Below are positions 25,209 through 30,944 of a stretch of 36,434 nt of DNA, one piece after another. Where the stretch lies: positions 1 through 36,434 of the IMG/VR virus record IMGVR_UViG_3300030106_006127; one strand, given 5' to 3'. Made by a program: the position numbers and the translations under genes. Source of the DNA: a virus. Each line of letters starts with the position of its first letter. Within the stretch, counting starts at the first letter, position 1. The notes under the pieces were generated by a model, which made no database searches, was not told where the DNA came from, and worked only from the letters and a program-made list of their open reading frames with translations.

Positions 25209-25695
25209 AAACGATTTTTACCCCACGCCACATTCGATCGTAAAACTATTAATCAATCATTTCGATTATGCTGGGCCGTATGTCTGGGAGCCGTGCGCTG
25301 GTGACGGCCGCCTGGTCGTAGCCCTCCAGGAGCGTCTATATAAGGTCATCGCCACCGACATCACCCAGGGCCAGGACTTCTTCGACTTTAAAGAAGCTCC
25401 ATGCCGACAGCTTATAACCAATCCCCCTTTTAAAAAGATCCGGCAATTCATTGATCACGCCTTCGCGATCGGTGTCGAGCGCATGGTGCTTGTCTGCCCG
25501 GAGCGCCTGTGGGCGTGCAAGAAAGGTTGGGAGCAGTTCCACCGCCATAGGCCTGCCAGGTTTATCAACTTAAGTTATAGAGAGGATTACCTGGGGAAGG
25601 GCGGATCTCCGGATCGAGCCTTGGCGATATCGATATGGGAAAGCCCACACGCCAGCCGCTGCCAGTACGAGGTATGGTCGCGTCCCGATGAGTGA
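25195..25695 (+). CDS. DNA N6-adenine methyltransferase
   Basis: The product has 166 residues. The N-terminal YPTP (9-12) is the usual entry of this phage methyltransferase type. Motif I reads E32-P-C-A-G-D-G-R (S-adenosylmethionine binding) and the catalytic motif IV reads N76-P-P-F. A target-recognition domain is not apparent. Enzymes of this size in phages act alone, methylating short sites to protect phage DNA or alter regulation. It is the last rightward gene before attP, starts inside the lipoprotein gene and is followed by a terminator. No restriction partner is visible, so it is probably an orphan enzyme. Confidence 0.8.
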   Translation: MARDKNDFYPTPHSIVKLLINHFDYAGPYVWEPCAGDGRLVVALQERLYKVIATDITQGQDFFDFKEAPCRQLITNPPFKKIRQFIDHAFAIGVERMVLVCPERLWACKKGWEQFHRHRPARFINLSYREDYLGKGGSPDRALAISIWESPHASRCQYEVWSRPDE

Positions 25696-25787
25696 CGATT
25701 ACTAAAACCCAGTTGGCCTCGTCACGGTATGCGTAGGTAACGCCATGACACGTTATGGTTTCTTACGGTATTTAAGCGTCGGCAATT

Positions 25788-25808
25788 GTTGAGTTTTCTC
25801 AACTTTTT
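25788..25808 (+). terminator. Rho-independent terminator closing the late operon
   Basis: GTTGAG (25788-25793), loop TTTT, CTCAAC (25798-25803) and a T5 tail (25804-25808). It terminates rightward transcription after the methyltransferase. It overlaps the integrase stop codon and ends three bases before the tRNA-derived core. There is no T-run on the opposite strand. Confidence 0.75.
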
Positions 25809-27103
25809 ATCGGCCTTCTAAGCCGGGGGTTGTAGGTTCGAGTCCTACCGGGGTCGCCACTTTTCTCTAATAAAGACAATGGCTTAACGGTATGTTGCCC
25901 TTCGGTCTGCCGAACTTGCCGAACCTTTTGCCGAACTTGCCGAACTTCAAGCGGATTAGCAGCCGAATCCGAATTGTCATTATCTAAATAATTCCCCATT
26001 TTGGCCCGTGCGTTTCGCGCTGTTTCTTTCGCCATCATTACATAATCTTGCAGAACAGGGCTGTTATAGGCATGACCAGAAAAGGAAACTATTTCCGCAT
26101 TGGTAGCAGATTTTGCAGCAAGCTCCGTTATGCCGGTTTTTCTTAAATCTTGAAACTTGACATCTTTGCTCACGCCCGCACGGTCTCTGCATCGGCGAAA
26201 TGCTTTATTAAATTGATTGCCGTTTGCATACGGTCTGCCTGTGCCCTCATAGCAAATGATGTGTGTCGAATTAACGCCACCTTTGAGCATCACCTCAAGT
26301 TCATGTATTACTTCATCAGTAAGTGGAATGTATAACGTAATCTTTCCGCGTTCTTTAATTTGCTGAACCGTAAAAGCCTCTCCGTCGAATTGATTCCATT
26401 TCAACGCTAAAATATCACCGAGCGGCAAAGTCGTGGTTACGCTTATCAAAACGGCAAGACCGACTGAAGGATAGATTTTCTTGTTATCTTTTGTATTGTC
26501 ATAGCTGGCGGCAATCACCGCCGTGACTTCATCACTGTTCCATATTATTTTGCGGCCTGGAATTTTTTTAAGGCCAAAATCAGCTAAGGGGTTTGCCTCG
26601 ATTATCTCAAGCTCACGCAACGCAAAATTGAAAAGTCTTCTGGTGCATTTTAAAACTTTACGAATTTTATGGTCCGACACACCGCTATCAATTAGTTGAG
26701 AGTGCCATAGCCGAAAGTGTTTTCTCTTAAAACTTCGTACAGCCACATCACCAAAACCAGCATCCTTCACAAACTGAAACACCAAATCGAACTCTTCCTG
26801 TGTGCGTTTTTCTTTTGAACGATAATAAGTAACATCATTTTCAAACCGCTGGATAAGCCACGACATTGTTTGTGCCTGTGATTTTGCAAAGACCTGAGTC
26901 CCCGCATCGAGCTTACTTTTTTGAGCTTTGATTTGTTTCCACTCAACATTGTATGCTTGAATATCCTCATAAGCCTGCTCACGTTTAGTACCGAAGCTGA
27001 CGGTTTTGAAACCATGATCTCGCATCGGCTTAGAAGGCGAGAATTGATATGTCTCGTTGCCCGCCGCGTTTTTACGAATTACTAAGTTAGATAATTTTTT
27101 CAC
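25799..27103 (-). CDS. int: Tyrosine recombinase integrase
   Basis: The product has 434 residues. The start is a GTG overlapping the xis stop (GTGA). The N-terminal ~90 residues are an arm-binding-type domain, followed by a core-binding SAM-like region (~70-180) and the catalytic domain. The visible catalytic set is LRKTGIT (box II Arg, with the preceding histidine replaced by Gln in FQDLRKTG), SGHAY (His) and Tyr354 in QDYVMMAK. The box I arginine is missing: the aligned segment reads T-T-L-P227-L-G-D-I-L-A-L-K-W, where relatives have Arg. Near the end are VRQVRQ repeats, and the last residues, GDPGRTRTYNPRLRRP, are encoded by the tRNA-derived attP core. The gene is A/T-richer than its neighbours. 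It probably integrates the phage into a tRNA-Arg gene. Confidence 0.92.
   Translation of the reverse strand: MKKLSNLVIRKNAAGNETYQFSPSKPMRDHGFKTVSFGTKREQAYEDIQAYNVEWKQIKAQKSKLDAGTQVFAKSQAQTMSWLIQRFENDVTYYRSKEKRTQEEFDLVFQFVKDAGFGDVAVRSFKRKHFRLWHSQLIDSGVSDHKIRKVLKCTRRLFNFALRELEIIEANPLADFGLKKIPGRKIIWNSDEVTAVIAASYDNTKDNKKIYPSVGLAVLISVTTTLPLGDILALKWNQFDGEAFTVQQIKERGKITLYIPLTDEVIHELEVMLKGGVNSTHIICYEGTGRPYANGNQFNKAFRRCRDRAGVSKDVKFQDLRKTGITELAAKSATNAEIVSFSGHAYNSPVLQDYVMMAKETARNARAKMGNYLDNDNSDSAANPLEVRQVRQKVRQVRQTEGQHTVKPLSLLEKSGDPGRTRTYNPRLRRPIKS
25811..25859 (+). other. attP core: 3' part of tRNA-Arg(TCT)
   Basis: The DNA folds as the 3' part of a tRNA. It shows an anticodon arm CGGC-CTTCTAA-GCCG (25811-25825, anticodon TCT at 25817-25819), a variable loop, a T arm GTAGG-TTCGAGT-CCTAC (25832-25848), a 3' acceptor strand CGGGGTC, the discriminator G and CCA. 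The 5' part (D arm and 5' acceptor strand) is absent, so this is not a working tRNA gene. It is the piece shared with the host tRNA gene that integration restores. It lies within the 3' end of int. Confidence 0.88.
25908..25946. repeat. Four TGCCGAAC repeats near attP
   Basis: TGCCGAAC(T) occurs at 25908, 25917, 25929 and 25938, with a three-base spacer after the second copy. The run lies inside the integrase coding end, where it encodes VRQVRQ-KVRQVRQ on the minus strand. It begins about 50 bases from the tRNA-derived core, so it could serve both as a protein linker and as an arm-type binding array. Confidence 0.7.
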
Positions 27104-27348
27104 GTAATCCCCAGTGCCTGTTCGAGTTTATTCAGCTCTGGGTCGACATTATCGTTTACTGCTGCGCCGCCTAGAGCCTTTTCAAGCTGTATAGTTGACC
27201 ACCGTTGCGGTCTGGAAAACCGTGCTATGGGCTGGGGCCAAATCCCACGACCCACCTCGCGACGAAATTGCCGGGCGCTTTTTGCGCCGACATATTTTGC
27301 TGCTTGCTCCACGGTCAACACTCTCGATTGTATGTCATGCATGGCCAT
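27100..27348 (-). CDS. Excisionase / AlpA-like DNA-binding protein
   Basis: The product has 82 residues. The start is the ATG at 27348, fixed by an ATGA overlap with the small membrane gene upstream; a GTG one codon earlier is in frame. A GAGGG ribosome site precedes it. The protein holds a winged helix-turn-helix of the excisionase/AlpA kind: VLTVEQAAKYVGAKSARQF as the helix-turn-helix, then REVGRGIWPQPI and SRPQRWSTIQLEKALGG as the wing and final helix. It overlaps int by GTGA and is therefore made together with it. Directional control of attachment-site recombination is the likely role. Confidence 0.75.
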   Translation of the reverse strand: MAMHDIQSRVLTVEQAAKYVGAKSARQFRREVGRGIWPQPIARFSRPQRWSTIQLEKALGGAAVNDNVDPELNKLEQALGIT

Positions 27349-27461
27349 CACTTCAATCCCTCAAGAGCAGCGTCGAAAACAGCGAGGTACAACGCCAACC
27401 AGAAGAAACTGGCCACCAAAGAGACCATTATCACGTCTCTTACCTTCTCCAAAAATCTCAT
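27348..27461 (-). CDS. Small membrane protein (37 residues) upstream of xis
   Basis: The ATG at 27461 has a clear AGGAG ribosome site seven bases upstream. The product is MRFLEKVRDVIMVSLVASFF followed by WLALYLAVFDAALEGLK, with one predicted transmembrane helix (~10-28). Its TGA stop overlaps the xis ATG (ATGA), so it leads a three-gene coupled operon with xis and int. No family is recognised. The coupling and ribosome site support a real gene. It may simply set xis translation, or act at the membrane during lysogeny. Confidence 0.6.
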   Translation of the reverse strand: MRFLEKVRDVIMVSLVASFFWLALYLAVFDAALEGLK

Positions 27462-27475
27462 TATTATCTCCTATG

Positions 27476-27504
27476 TATATGTACGGGTCACGGGTCACGG
27501 TCAA
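27476..27504 (-). promoter_or_regulatory. Possible promoter for the xis-int operon
   Basis: On the minus strand TTGACC (27504-27499) is followed after 17 bases by CATATA (27481-27476). The spacer holds a CGGGTCA direct repeat (seen on the plus strand at 27484 and 27491), which may be an operator. The expected start of transcription would fall within the ribosome site of the 37-residue gene, which argues against this exact placement or implies that this transcript mainly serves xis and int. Confidence 0.35.
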
Positions 27505-27515
27505 CGGACTCGGTA

Positions 27516-27548
27516 GGACGCCCGGCAAAGGGGTAAGACCGGGCGCCC
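27516..27548. other. GC-rich hairpin downstream of the DUF932-like gene
   Basis: Arms GGACGCCCGG (27516-27525) and CCGGGCGCCC (27539-27548) pair over ten positions with one A-C mismatch, around a 13-base loop. It lies just after the stop of the leftward DUF932-like gene. There is no T-run on either side, so it is not a standard terminator. It may protect the transcript end or slow the polymerase. Confidence 0.5.
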
Positions 27549-27559
27549 AGCCGAAGCCG

Positions 27560-28492
27560 CTAGGCCGCAAGCAGTGCCTGAAAGGGCTGCGAGCGTACCC
27601 ACCGCGATACTTCGGTTTGCCGGTCTGACAACGTGGTGTTAACGTTGTCATTGCCGGTCACCCTTACCGGGAACTCTTCCGAGTTATGCGAGCTGTAAAA
27701 GGTGAACGCGGACGTCAGCGCGTAGACGTTAAAGCCGCGATCAGCGCACTCTCGCGCAGCCCGCTCGAGGAGCTTCTCAGCCTTCTTATCTGAAACGCTC
27801 GGCAACGCCCGGACTGTCTCTTCAATTTGGGTCCAGGTAAGGCCGGTATCAGACCATTGTTTCATTGTCTCGACCTGCTCGCTAAACCTGGGGCCGAGGT
27901 CTTGAAGCCAATCCTCAAAAACTTCGGTCGTCGCATTCTTGGTGTGGCGCTTGCGGAAGAAGTCGACCGCGTTAAGGGCGGTCATCCCGTTATTGCAGAC
28001 GAGATCGATCGTGCCGATGTCGAGGCTAGTGCTCGATCCGCCATCAAACGACGTCGTAATGCTGCACGTCGCGGCGACTGTGGTTCCGACGGCAAGGCCG
28101 GCGCTGGTCTGGTTGCCATACTCAAGAGCCTCTTCGAAAGCCTTGACCACGTATTGCCTCTGTACCCAGGCCCCGCCTGCGGCAGACCGGTCACGGACCT
28201 CGATCCTAGAGAGCTGCTCGGGTGTGAACGCATCTTGCATGATCCGCTCGGCCGCAGTCGTCAGATCTCTCATTTGCACAACTTCGTATTTCTCAGAGAC
28301 AACACCGAGCGGCACCGGCTGTCCGTCGCGGACAGTGTACGTGCCAACAAAACCTGGCATGTCGAGCGGCTGCCCGTCGCGCCCTACACCTTTTATAGGT
28401 CGCGTCACTACCGGGCTCAGAATATTAGCGGCTGCGGAGCCGGCGAAAATTTCTGGCCGGGGGAGGTTGTCGTTGCTTCTAATAAACGTCAT
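27560..28492 (-). CDS. DUF932 / phage-plasmid-like protein
   Basis: The product has 310 residues, a normal length for DUF932 (phage/plasmid-like) proteins, whose biochemical role is unknown. Recognisable parts are VGTYTVRDGQPVPLGVVSEK (~49-68) and YEVVQMRDLTTAAERIM, the usual N-terminal 'Y-x-V-v-q' region. The centre has SFDGGSSTSLDIGTIDLVCN with NNGMTA (~148-172), where the family has a conserved 'V-C-x-N' strand. A helical C-terminal half ends with RWVRSQPFQALL. An AAGGA ribosome site is eight bases upstream. These proteins are common in phages and conjugative elements. Here it ends a leftward operon next to the immunity genes, a place often used for host-takeover or anti-defence genes. That role is inference. 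Confidence 0.78.
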   Translation of the reverse strand: MTFIRSNDNLPRPEIFAGSAAANILSPVVTRPIKGVGRDGQPLDMPGFVGTYTVRDGQPVPLGVVSEKYEVVQMRDLTTAAERIMQDAFTPEQLSRIEVRDRSAAGGAWVQRQYVVKAFEEALEYGNQTSAGLAVGTTVAATCSITTSFDGGSSTSLDIGTIDLVCNNGMTALNAVDFFRKRHTKNATTEVFEDWLQDLGPRFSEQVETMKQWSDTGLTWTQIEETVRALPSVSDKKAEKLLERAARECADRGFNVYALTSAFTFYSSHNSEEFPVRVTGNDNVNTTLSDRQTEVSRWVRSQPFQALLAA

Positions 28493-28556
28493 TCTGTTAG
28501 TCCTTGTGCTTTGCCGCTTTTGTCCTTCCAGAAGTGATGCGGCGAGGTTAAAGAGG

Positions 28557-28588
28557 GGGTCGACCAGAGTGACAGCTCGGGTCGACCC
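28557..28588. repeat. Inverted repeat between leftward genes
   Basis: GGGTCGACC (28557-28565) and GGTCGACCC (28580-28588) form a perfect 9-bp stem around 14 bases. Each arm also contains the self-palindrome GGTCGACC. It lies in the 102-base gap between the 89-residue gene and the DUF932-like gene. On the minus strand it is followed by CCTCTTT, so partial termination of the leftward transcript is possible; binding of a protein dimer to each arm is the alternative. Confidence 0.5.
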
Positions 28589-28594
28589 ATTTCG

Positions 28595-28864
28595 TTAGGC
28601 GTGCTTATCGAGAAACCTCTCGAGCTGTTTCGCCTCACGGTTGAGGATGCCATAGTCTGCTCGTGACACGTACCAAACGTCTCTGTGCATCACGGTGAGG
28701 TCGAGAAAATAACGTGCGCTCTCAATCAAAGTAGCGTCATCATAGGTCTCGTTCACGCAGGCCGGTGTCGCCTCGTCGAGGTACTTGTCAGGGACATCGA
28801 TGGTCTCGAACTGAACAACAAGTGCGTCACACTCGAAGGCGTCTTTGACTATTGGTCTAATCAT
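28595..28864 (-). CDS. Hypothetical protein, leftward accessory operon
   Basis: The product has 89 residues. The start at 28864 is chosen because it makes an ATGA overlap with the upstream gene and has AAAGGA about eight bases before it; an in-frame ATG six codons earlier lacks a ribosome site. The protein is acidic and soluble, with MIRPIVKDAFECDALVVQFE and then two helices rich in Asp/Glu and aromatic residues (TYDDATLIESARYFLDLTVM, RADYGILNREAKQLERFL). No family is recognised. A small acidic protein in a repressor-linked leftward operon could be a DNA mimic or a host-factor inhibitor, but nothing in the sequence proves this. Confidence 0.6.
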   Translation of the reverse strand: MIRPIVKDAFECDALVVQFETIDVPDKYLDEATPACVNETYDDATLIESARYFLDLTVMHRDVWYVSRADYGILNREAKQLERFLDKHA

Positions 28865-29175
28865 TTCGTAATCCTTTCCCATTCTGCTTTTAAAAATTTA
28901 TGACGCACGGGATGGCCGCCGATTTCGTCGTACACGACGTGGACCCATTTACGGCCAATGGTCGTAACCTTCACAGATCGCCACCCACTGCCGATTCGTG
29001 GCGCCTGGTCCGCGAGTTCAATCCGCACCAGGTCATCAGCAGGCTTCGGCATTTTTCGCCCCCAGCTCCATTTTTTTGGTCGAGGCTTAGGGCGCTTGGG
29101 CGCTGGTCCATCAACTTGCCGCCGGAGAAAGTCAGGTATCGGCGGCATTTCCCGATCAACAGGAGCGCCACTCAT
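28861..29175 (-). CDS. Hypothetical basic protein, leftward accessory operon
   Basis: The product has 104 residues. The N-terminal half is proline- and lysine-rich and probably disordered (DGPAPKRPKPRPKKWSWGRK, ~22-41). The C-terminal half is a compact beta-type domain (IGSGWRSVKVTTIGRKWVHV, ~61-80, then YDEIGGHPVRHKFLKAEWER). The basic, tryptophan-rich tail suggests nucleic acid or membrane contact. The start overlaps the stop of the upstream gene (TAATG) and the stop overlaps the next start (ATGA), so it is translated as part of a tightly coupled operon. No family is recognised. Confidence 0.6.
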   Translation of the reverse strand: MSGAPVDREMPPIPDFLRRQVDGPAPKRPKPRPKKWSWGRKMPKPADDLVRIELADQAPRIGSGWRSVKVTTIGRKWVHVVYDEIGGHPVRHKFLKAEWERITK

Positions 29176-29405
29176 TACGCGGTGCTCCCGCTGTGCGGAC
29201 GGAACAGATAATTACCAACATTCCGTTCAAAAAAATCTTCTAGTTGTGCTTGGTGAGATTCGGCTGCCGCCTTGGTGCTGAACGATCTGTCTGTATGCAG
29301 AATGTCGCCTTGCCAGTACTGAAGCCGGTAGTCTTTAAAGTTTTTGCCGCCGGCCACGTAATCCTTGTACCTGACGACTTTAAATTTTACGCCGTGCATA
29401 TTCAT
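29175..29405 (-). CDS. Hypothetical protein, leftward accessory operon
   Basis: The product has 76 residues and is soluble, with a beta-rich first half (VKFKVVRYKDYVAGGKNFKD, YRLQYWQGDILHT) and a helix carrying KAAAESHQAQLEDFFERN. It ends in a short polar tail. No family is recognised; the layout of several strands followed by a helix resembles small dsRBD-like or KOW-sized folds but is not diagnostic. Both ends overlap neighbouring genes as TAATG, supporting coupled expression with the YodL-like protein. Confidence 0.55.
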   Translation of the reverse strand: MNMHGVKFKVVRYKDYVAGGKNFKDYRLQYWQGDILHTDRSFSTKAAAESHQAQLEDFFERNVGNYLFRPHSGSTA

Positions 29406-29767
29406 TACGCAATGCTCCCTTGGAGCTCGTCAAATCCGATGTCTGCAACGATATGCCGGTTGCCGTGAGGGTCTTCAATAACGTCCCCGACGCTCACGCT
29501 GTGCATAACACCGAGTCGTTCGATACGCTTTTCAGGACCAATATTGCCGATCTCAAAAACGTCATCGAGACTGCCTGCTTCAATCCGACACGCTGGTGCG
29601 TAGTCGCCTGCATTCCAAGCTACGTTGACAGTCTTGGCAGAAGCGAAGACCGTCGTGTCTAAGTAGCGCTTATAAAAAGCAGGGTATTCGCCGGAGTTTC
29701 GACTTTCGCGGTTGACCTCATCAGACTGCTCGTCAGTGAGATTGATTTGATAGACTGTGTATTTCAT
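29405..29767 (-). CDS. YodL-domain-like protein
   Basis: The product has 120 residues. It starts MKYTVYQINLTDEQSDEVNR and contains FYKRYLDTTVF, the segment GSLDDVFEIGNIGPEKRIER, and then LGVMHSVSVGDVIEDPHGNR near 85-104 with IVADIGFDEL at the end. The 'H-S-x-S-V-x-D-V-i' core and the following 'd-x-G-F' are the signature of the YodL family, found in phages and mobile elements and of unknown function. A GAGGA ribosome site precedes the ATG by six bases. It is the first gene of the leftward operon, transcribed from a strong promoter that overlaps an operator-like palindrome, so it is probably repressed in the lysogen. Confidence 0.65.
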   Translation of the reverse strand: MKYTVYQINLTDEQSDEVNRESRNSGEYPAFYKRYLDTTVFASAKTVNVAWNAGDYAPACRIEAGSLDDVFEIGNIGPEKRIERLGVMHSVSVGDVIEDPHGNRHIVADIGFDELQGSIA

Positions 29768-29811
29768 TTTCGTTCCTCGTTTTCAGTTTAAAAAACCTGT
29801 CTACAAGAAAC

Positions 29812-29840
29812 ATTCTAATGTGCATTTTTGCACACTTCAA
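29812..29840 (-). promoter_or_regulatory. Promoter of the leftward accessory operon
   Basis: On the minus strand TTGAAG (29840-29835) and TAGAAT (29817-29812) are separated by 17 bases and match the sigma-70 consensus well (4/6 and 5/6). The spacer is almost wholly filled by a 16-bp perfect palindrome. The expected transcript starts about 38 bases before the YodL-like gene. Confidence 0.75.
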
Positions 29841-29883
29841 GCAGAAAAATGCTTATTCAGATAAAATACTGCAAAATAGTGCT
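29819..29883. promoter_or_regulatory. Left operator-like dyads
   Basis: Three dyads lie downstream of the repressor gene. TGTGCATTTTTGCACA (29819-29834) is a perfect 16-bp palindrome inside the leftward promoter. AGCA-N6-TGCT lies at 29840-29853 and TGCA-N6-TGCT at 29870-29883, the latter overlapping the repressor stop. They share the TGCA half-site and A/T-rich centre with the dyads on the other side of the repressor gene, so the same repressor (or the Cro-like protein) probably binds both. Confidence 0.6.
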
Positions 29884-30799
29884 ATATTTTCTGGATAGCA
29901 GCACGCACAATTGCGAGCACGCTGACGCTAAAGTCGCCAAGATCCTCTAATGGCAGAGGCGCGTGCGTCGGATTGTTTGATTCGGGCATGAGCACATAAT
30001 TATCTTTGCTGGCTGTTCGCACCAGGCGCTTAACCGTCACCTCAACTTGCTCGGTATGAAAGTGTCGACGCGACGCTATCACGTATTTATCATCCGGTAG
30101 CTGATCGTGCTCTTCATTAAAGGGTTCGCATAGGAGCACGGTGCCCTCCGGAAACTTTCGGTCCATAGAGTCGCCGCGGACTTGCAAGCCGAACAGATTG
30201 TCACCGTATACATTGTTAGGTACGGGGAGAGTAAGCTGATCCTCCTCGGCCAACTCAAACGCTTCGCGGAAAACGCCGGCCTCCACAACACCTAATAGCT
30301 TGGTTTCTTTTTTCTCCGCGGCTCGCTGCGCGATTCTTTTATAGTGTTGGTGCTTGCCTGGTATATTTTTAATGCTGTTACTAATGTCAAGCAGGTGAAA
30401 ATATCTTTCGCTCAGCTCGAAAATACGGCTGTCTGTGGTTGGCTTGAATGGTCCGGTATCCCCAAGCACTTCGAGGACAGCTCCATAATCGTCATCACTT
30501 ATAGAAGATTTGAAAGCGTCTATTTGCGTTTCGATAATTGTGCTCAGCGTACTCGCCTTGATGACGAACGCCTTGCCTGCGTAGCCGCGCCGAGCGTTAT
30601 CGGCCTGCCTCATAAAACGCGATACCGTCGTCGGCGCAAAGCCTGCCTCGGCCGCCAGGGTAGAGTAGGCTTTACCAGTGACTGCGCGGAGGTTCTTTAG
30701 CGCCGTCCTTGCTTTCGAGATCTCTTTCCATTTTGGATTATCACCTCCACCAAAATCGAGCAGGGTACGGCTTTCAATCTCTTTACTGGGTTTCGCCAT
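29882..30799 (-). CDS. CI/LexA-like phage repressor (S24 self-cleaving)
   Basis: The product has 305 residues. The N-terminal region (~25-65) contains a helix-turn-helix (YSTLAAEAGFAPTTVSRFMR). A linker follows, then the LexA/CI auto-cleavage module: cleavage bond A174-G175 in GVVEAGVFREA, catalytic S211 in VRGDSMDRKF and K257 in VTVKRLVR. This set indicates RecA-triggered self-cleavage, so the prophage should be induced by DNA damage. The protein is longer than lambda CI, with about 90 extra residues between the helix-turn-helix and the cleavage module. The gene is divergent from the Cro-like gene, with operators in both flanks. The ribosome site (GGAG) is about ten bases from the ATG. Confidence 0.9.
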   Translation of the reverse strand: MAKPSKEIESRTLLDFGGGDNPKWKEISKARTALKNLRAVTGKAYSTLAAEAGFAPTTVSRFMRQADNARRGYAGKAFVIKASTLSTIIETQIDAFKSSISDDDYGAVLEVLGDTGPFKPTTDSRIFELSERYFHLLDISNSIKNIPGKHQHYKRIAQRAAEKKETKLLGVVEAGVFREAFELAEEDQLTLPVPNNVYGDNLFGLQVRGDSMDRKFPEGTVLLCEPFNEEHDQLPDDKYVIASRRHFHTEQVEVTVKRLVRTASKDNYVLMPESNNPTHAPLPLEDLGDFSVSVLAIVRAAIQKI

Positions 30800-30819
30800 A
30801 AAGCAACGTCTCCGTTGGC

Positions 30820-30846
30820 CGACAGATCTCAGTGTGAAATCTGTCG
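30820..30846. promoter_or_regulatory. Hairpin in the repressor leader
   Basis: CGACAGAT (30820-30827) and ATCTGTCG (30839-30846) form a perfect 8-bp stem with an 11-base loop. It lies 21-47 bases before the repressor start codon, inside the expected mRNA leader. It could affect repressor translation or be a binding dyad of different sequence from the TGCA operators. Confidence 0.55.
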
Positions 30847-30864
30847 AATATTTAGGTGCCGAAG

Positions 30865-30893
30865 GTTATGCGTCAGAATGCACATATTTGCAA
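30865..30893 (-). promoter_or_regulatory. Candidate repressor maintenance promoter
   Basis: On the minus strand TTGCAA (30893-30888) and CATAAC (30870-30865) have 17 bases between them; each box matches 4/6 of the sigma-70 consensus. The -35 box lies in the operator at 30877-30894. The predicted leader is about 60 bases and contains the 8-bp hairpin. Confidence 0.45.
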
Positions 30894-30944
30894 TAGCAAA
30901 AGTGTGCATCATTTTTTGCCTTGCAGAATGCAGATAAATGCACT
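30877..30944. promoter_or_regulatory. Right operator-like dyads
   Basis: Three copies of WGCA-N6-TGCA occur: TGCA-CATATT-TGCA (30879-30892), AGCA-AAAGTG-TGCA (30895-30908) and TGCA-GATAAA-TGCA (30929-30942). The outer two also share a leading AA, giving AATGCA-N6-TGCA. The third fills the spacer of the rightward promoter and the first covers the -35 of the leftward one, a classic three-site repressor/Cro switch arrangement. Confidence 0.65.

Larger units (their letters stand above)
25724..25893 (+). repeat. Three ACGGTAT direct repeats around attP (candidate arm sites)
   Basis: ACGGTAT occurs at 25724-25730, 25765-25771 and 25887-25893. Two copies lie on one side of the tRNA-derived core and one on the other. 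All are on the same strand, each preceded by A or C. Phage integrases bind short direct repeats in the arms of attP, so these are candidate arm-type sites for Int or sites for Xis. Confidence 0.45.

Noticed and set aside
25811-25859. Functional tRNA-Arg gene
   Set aside because: Only the part from the anticodon arm onward is present; the D arm and 5' acceptor strand are missing, so it is an attachment site fragment.
27516-27548. Rho-independent terminator after the DUF932-like gene
   Set aside because: The stem is good but no T-run follows on either strand, so it is listed only as a hairpin.
27827-28598. Two long plus-strand open frames across the DUF932-like gene
   Set aside because: The minus-strand product has recognisable family motifs and a ribosome site, and is collinear with its operon; the plus-strand frames have neither.
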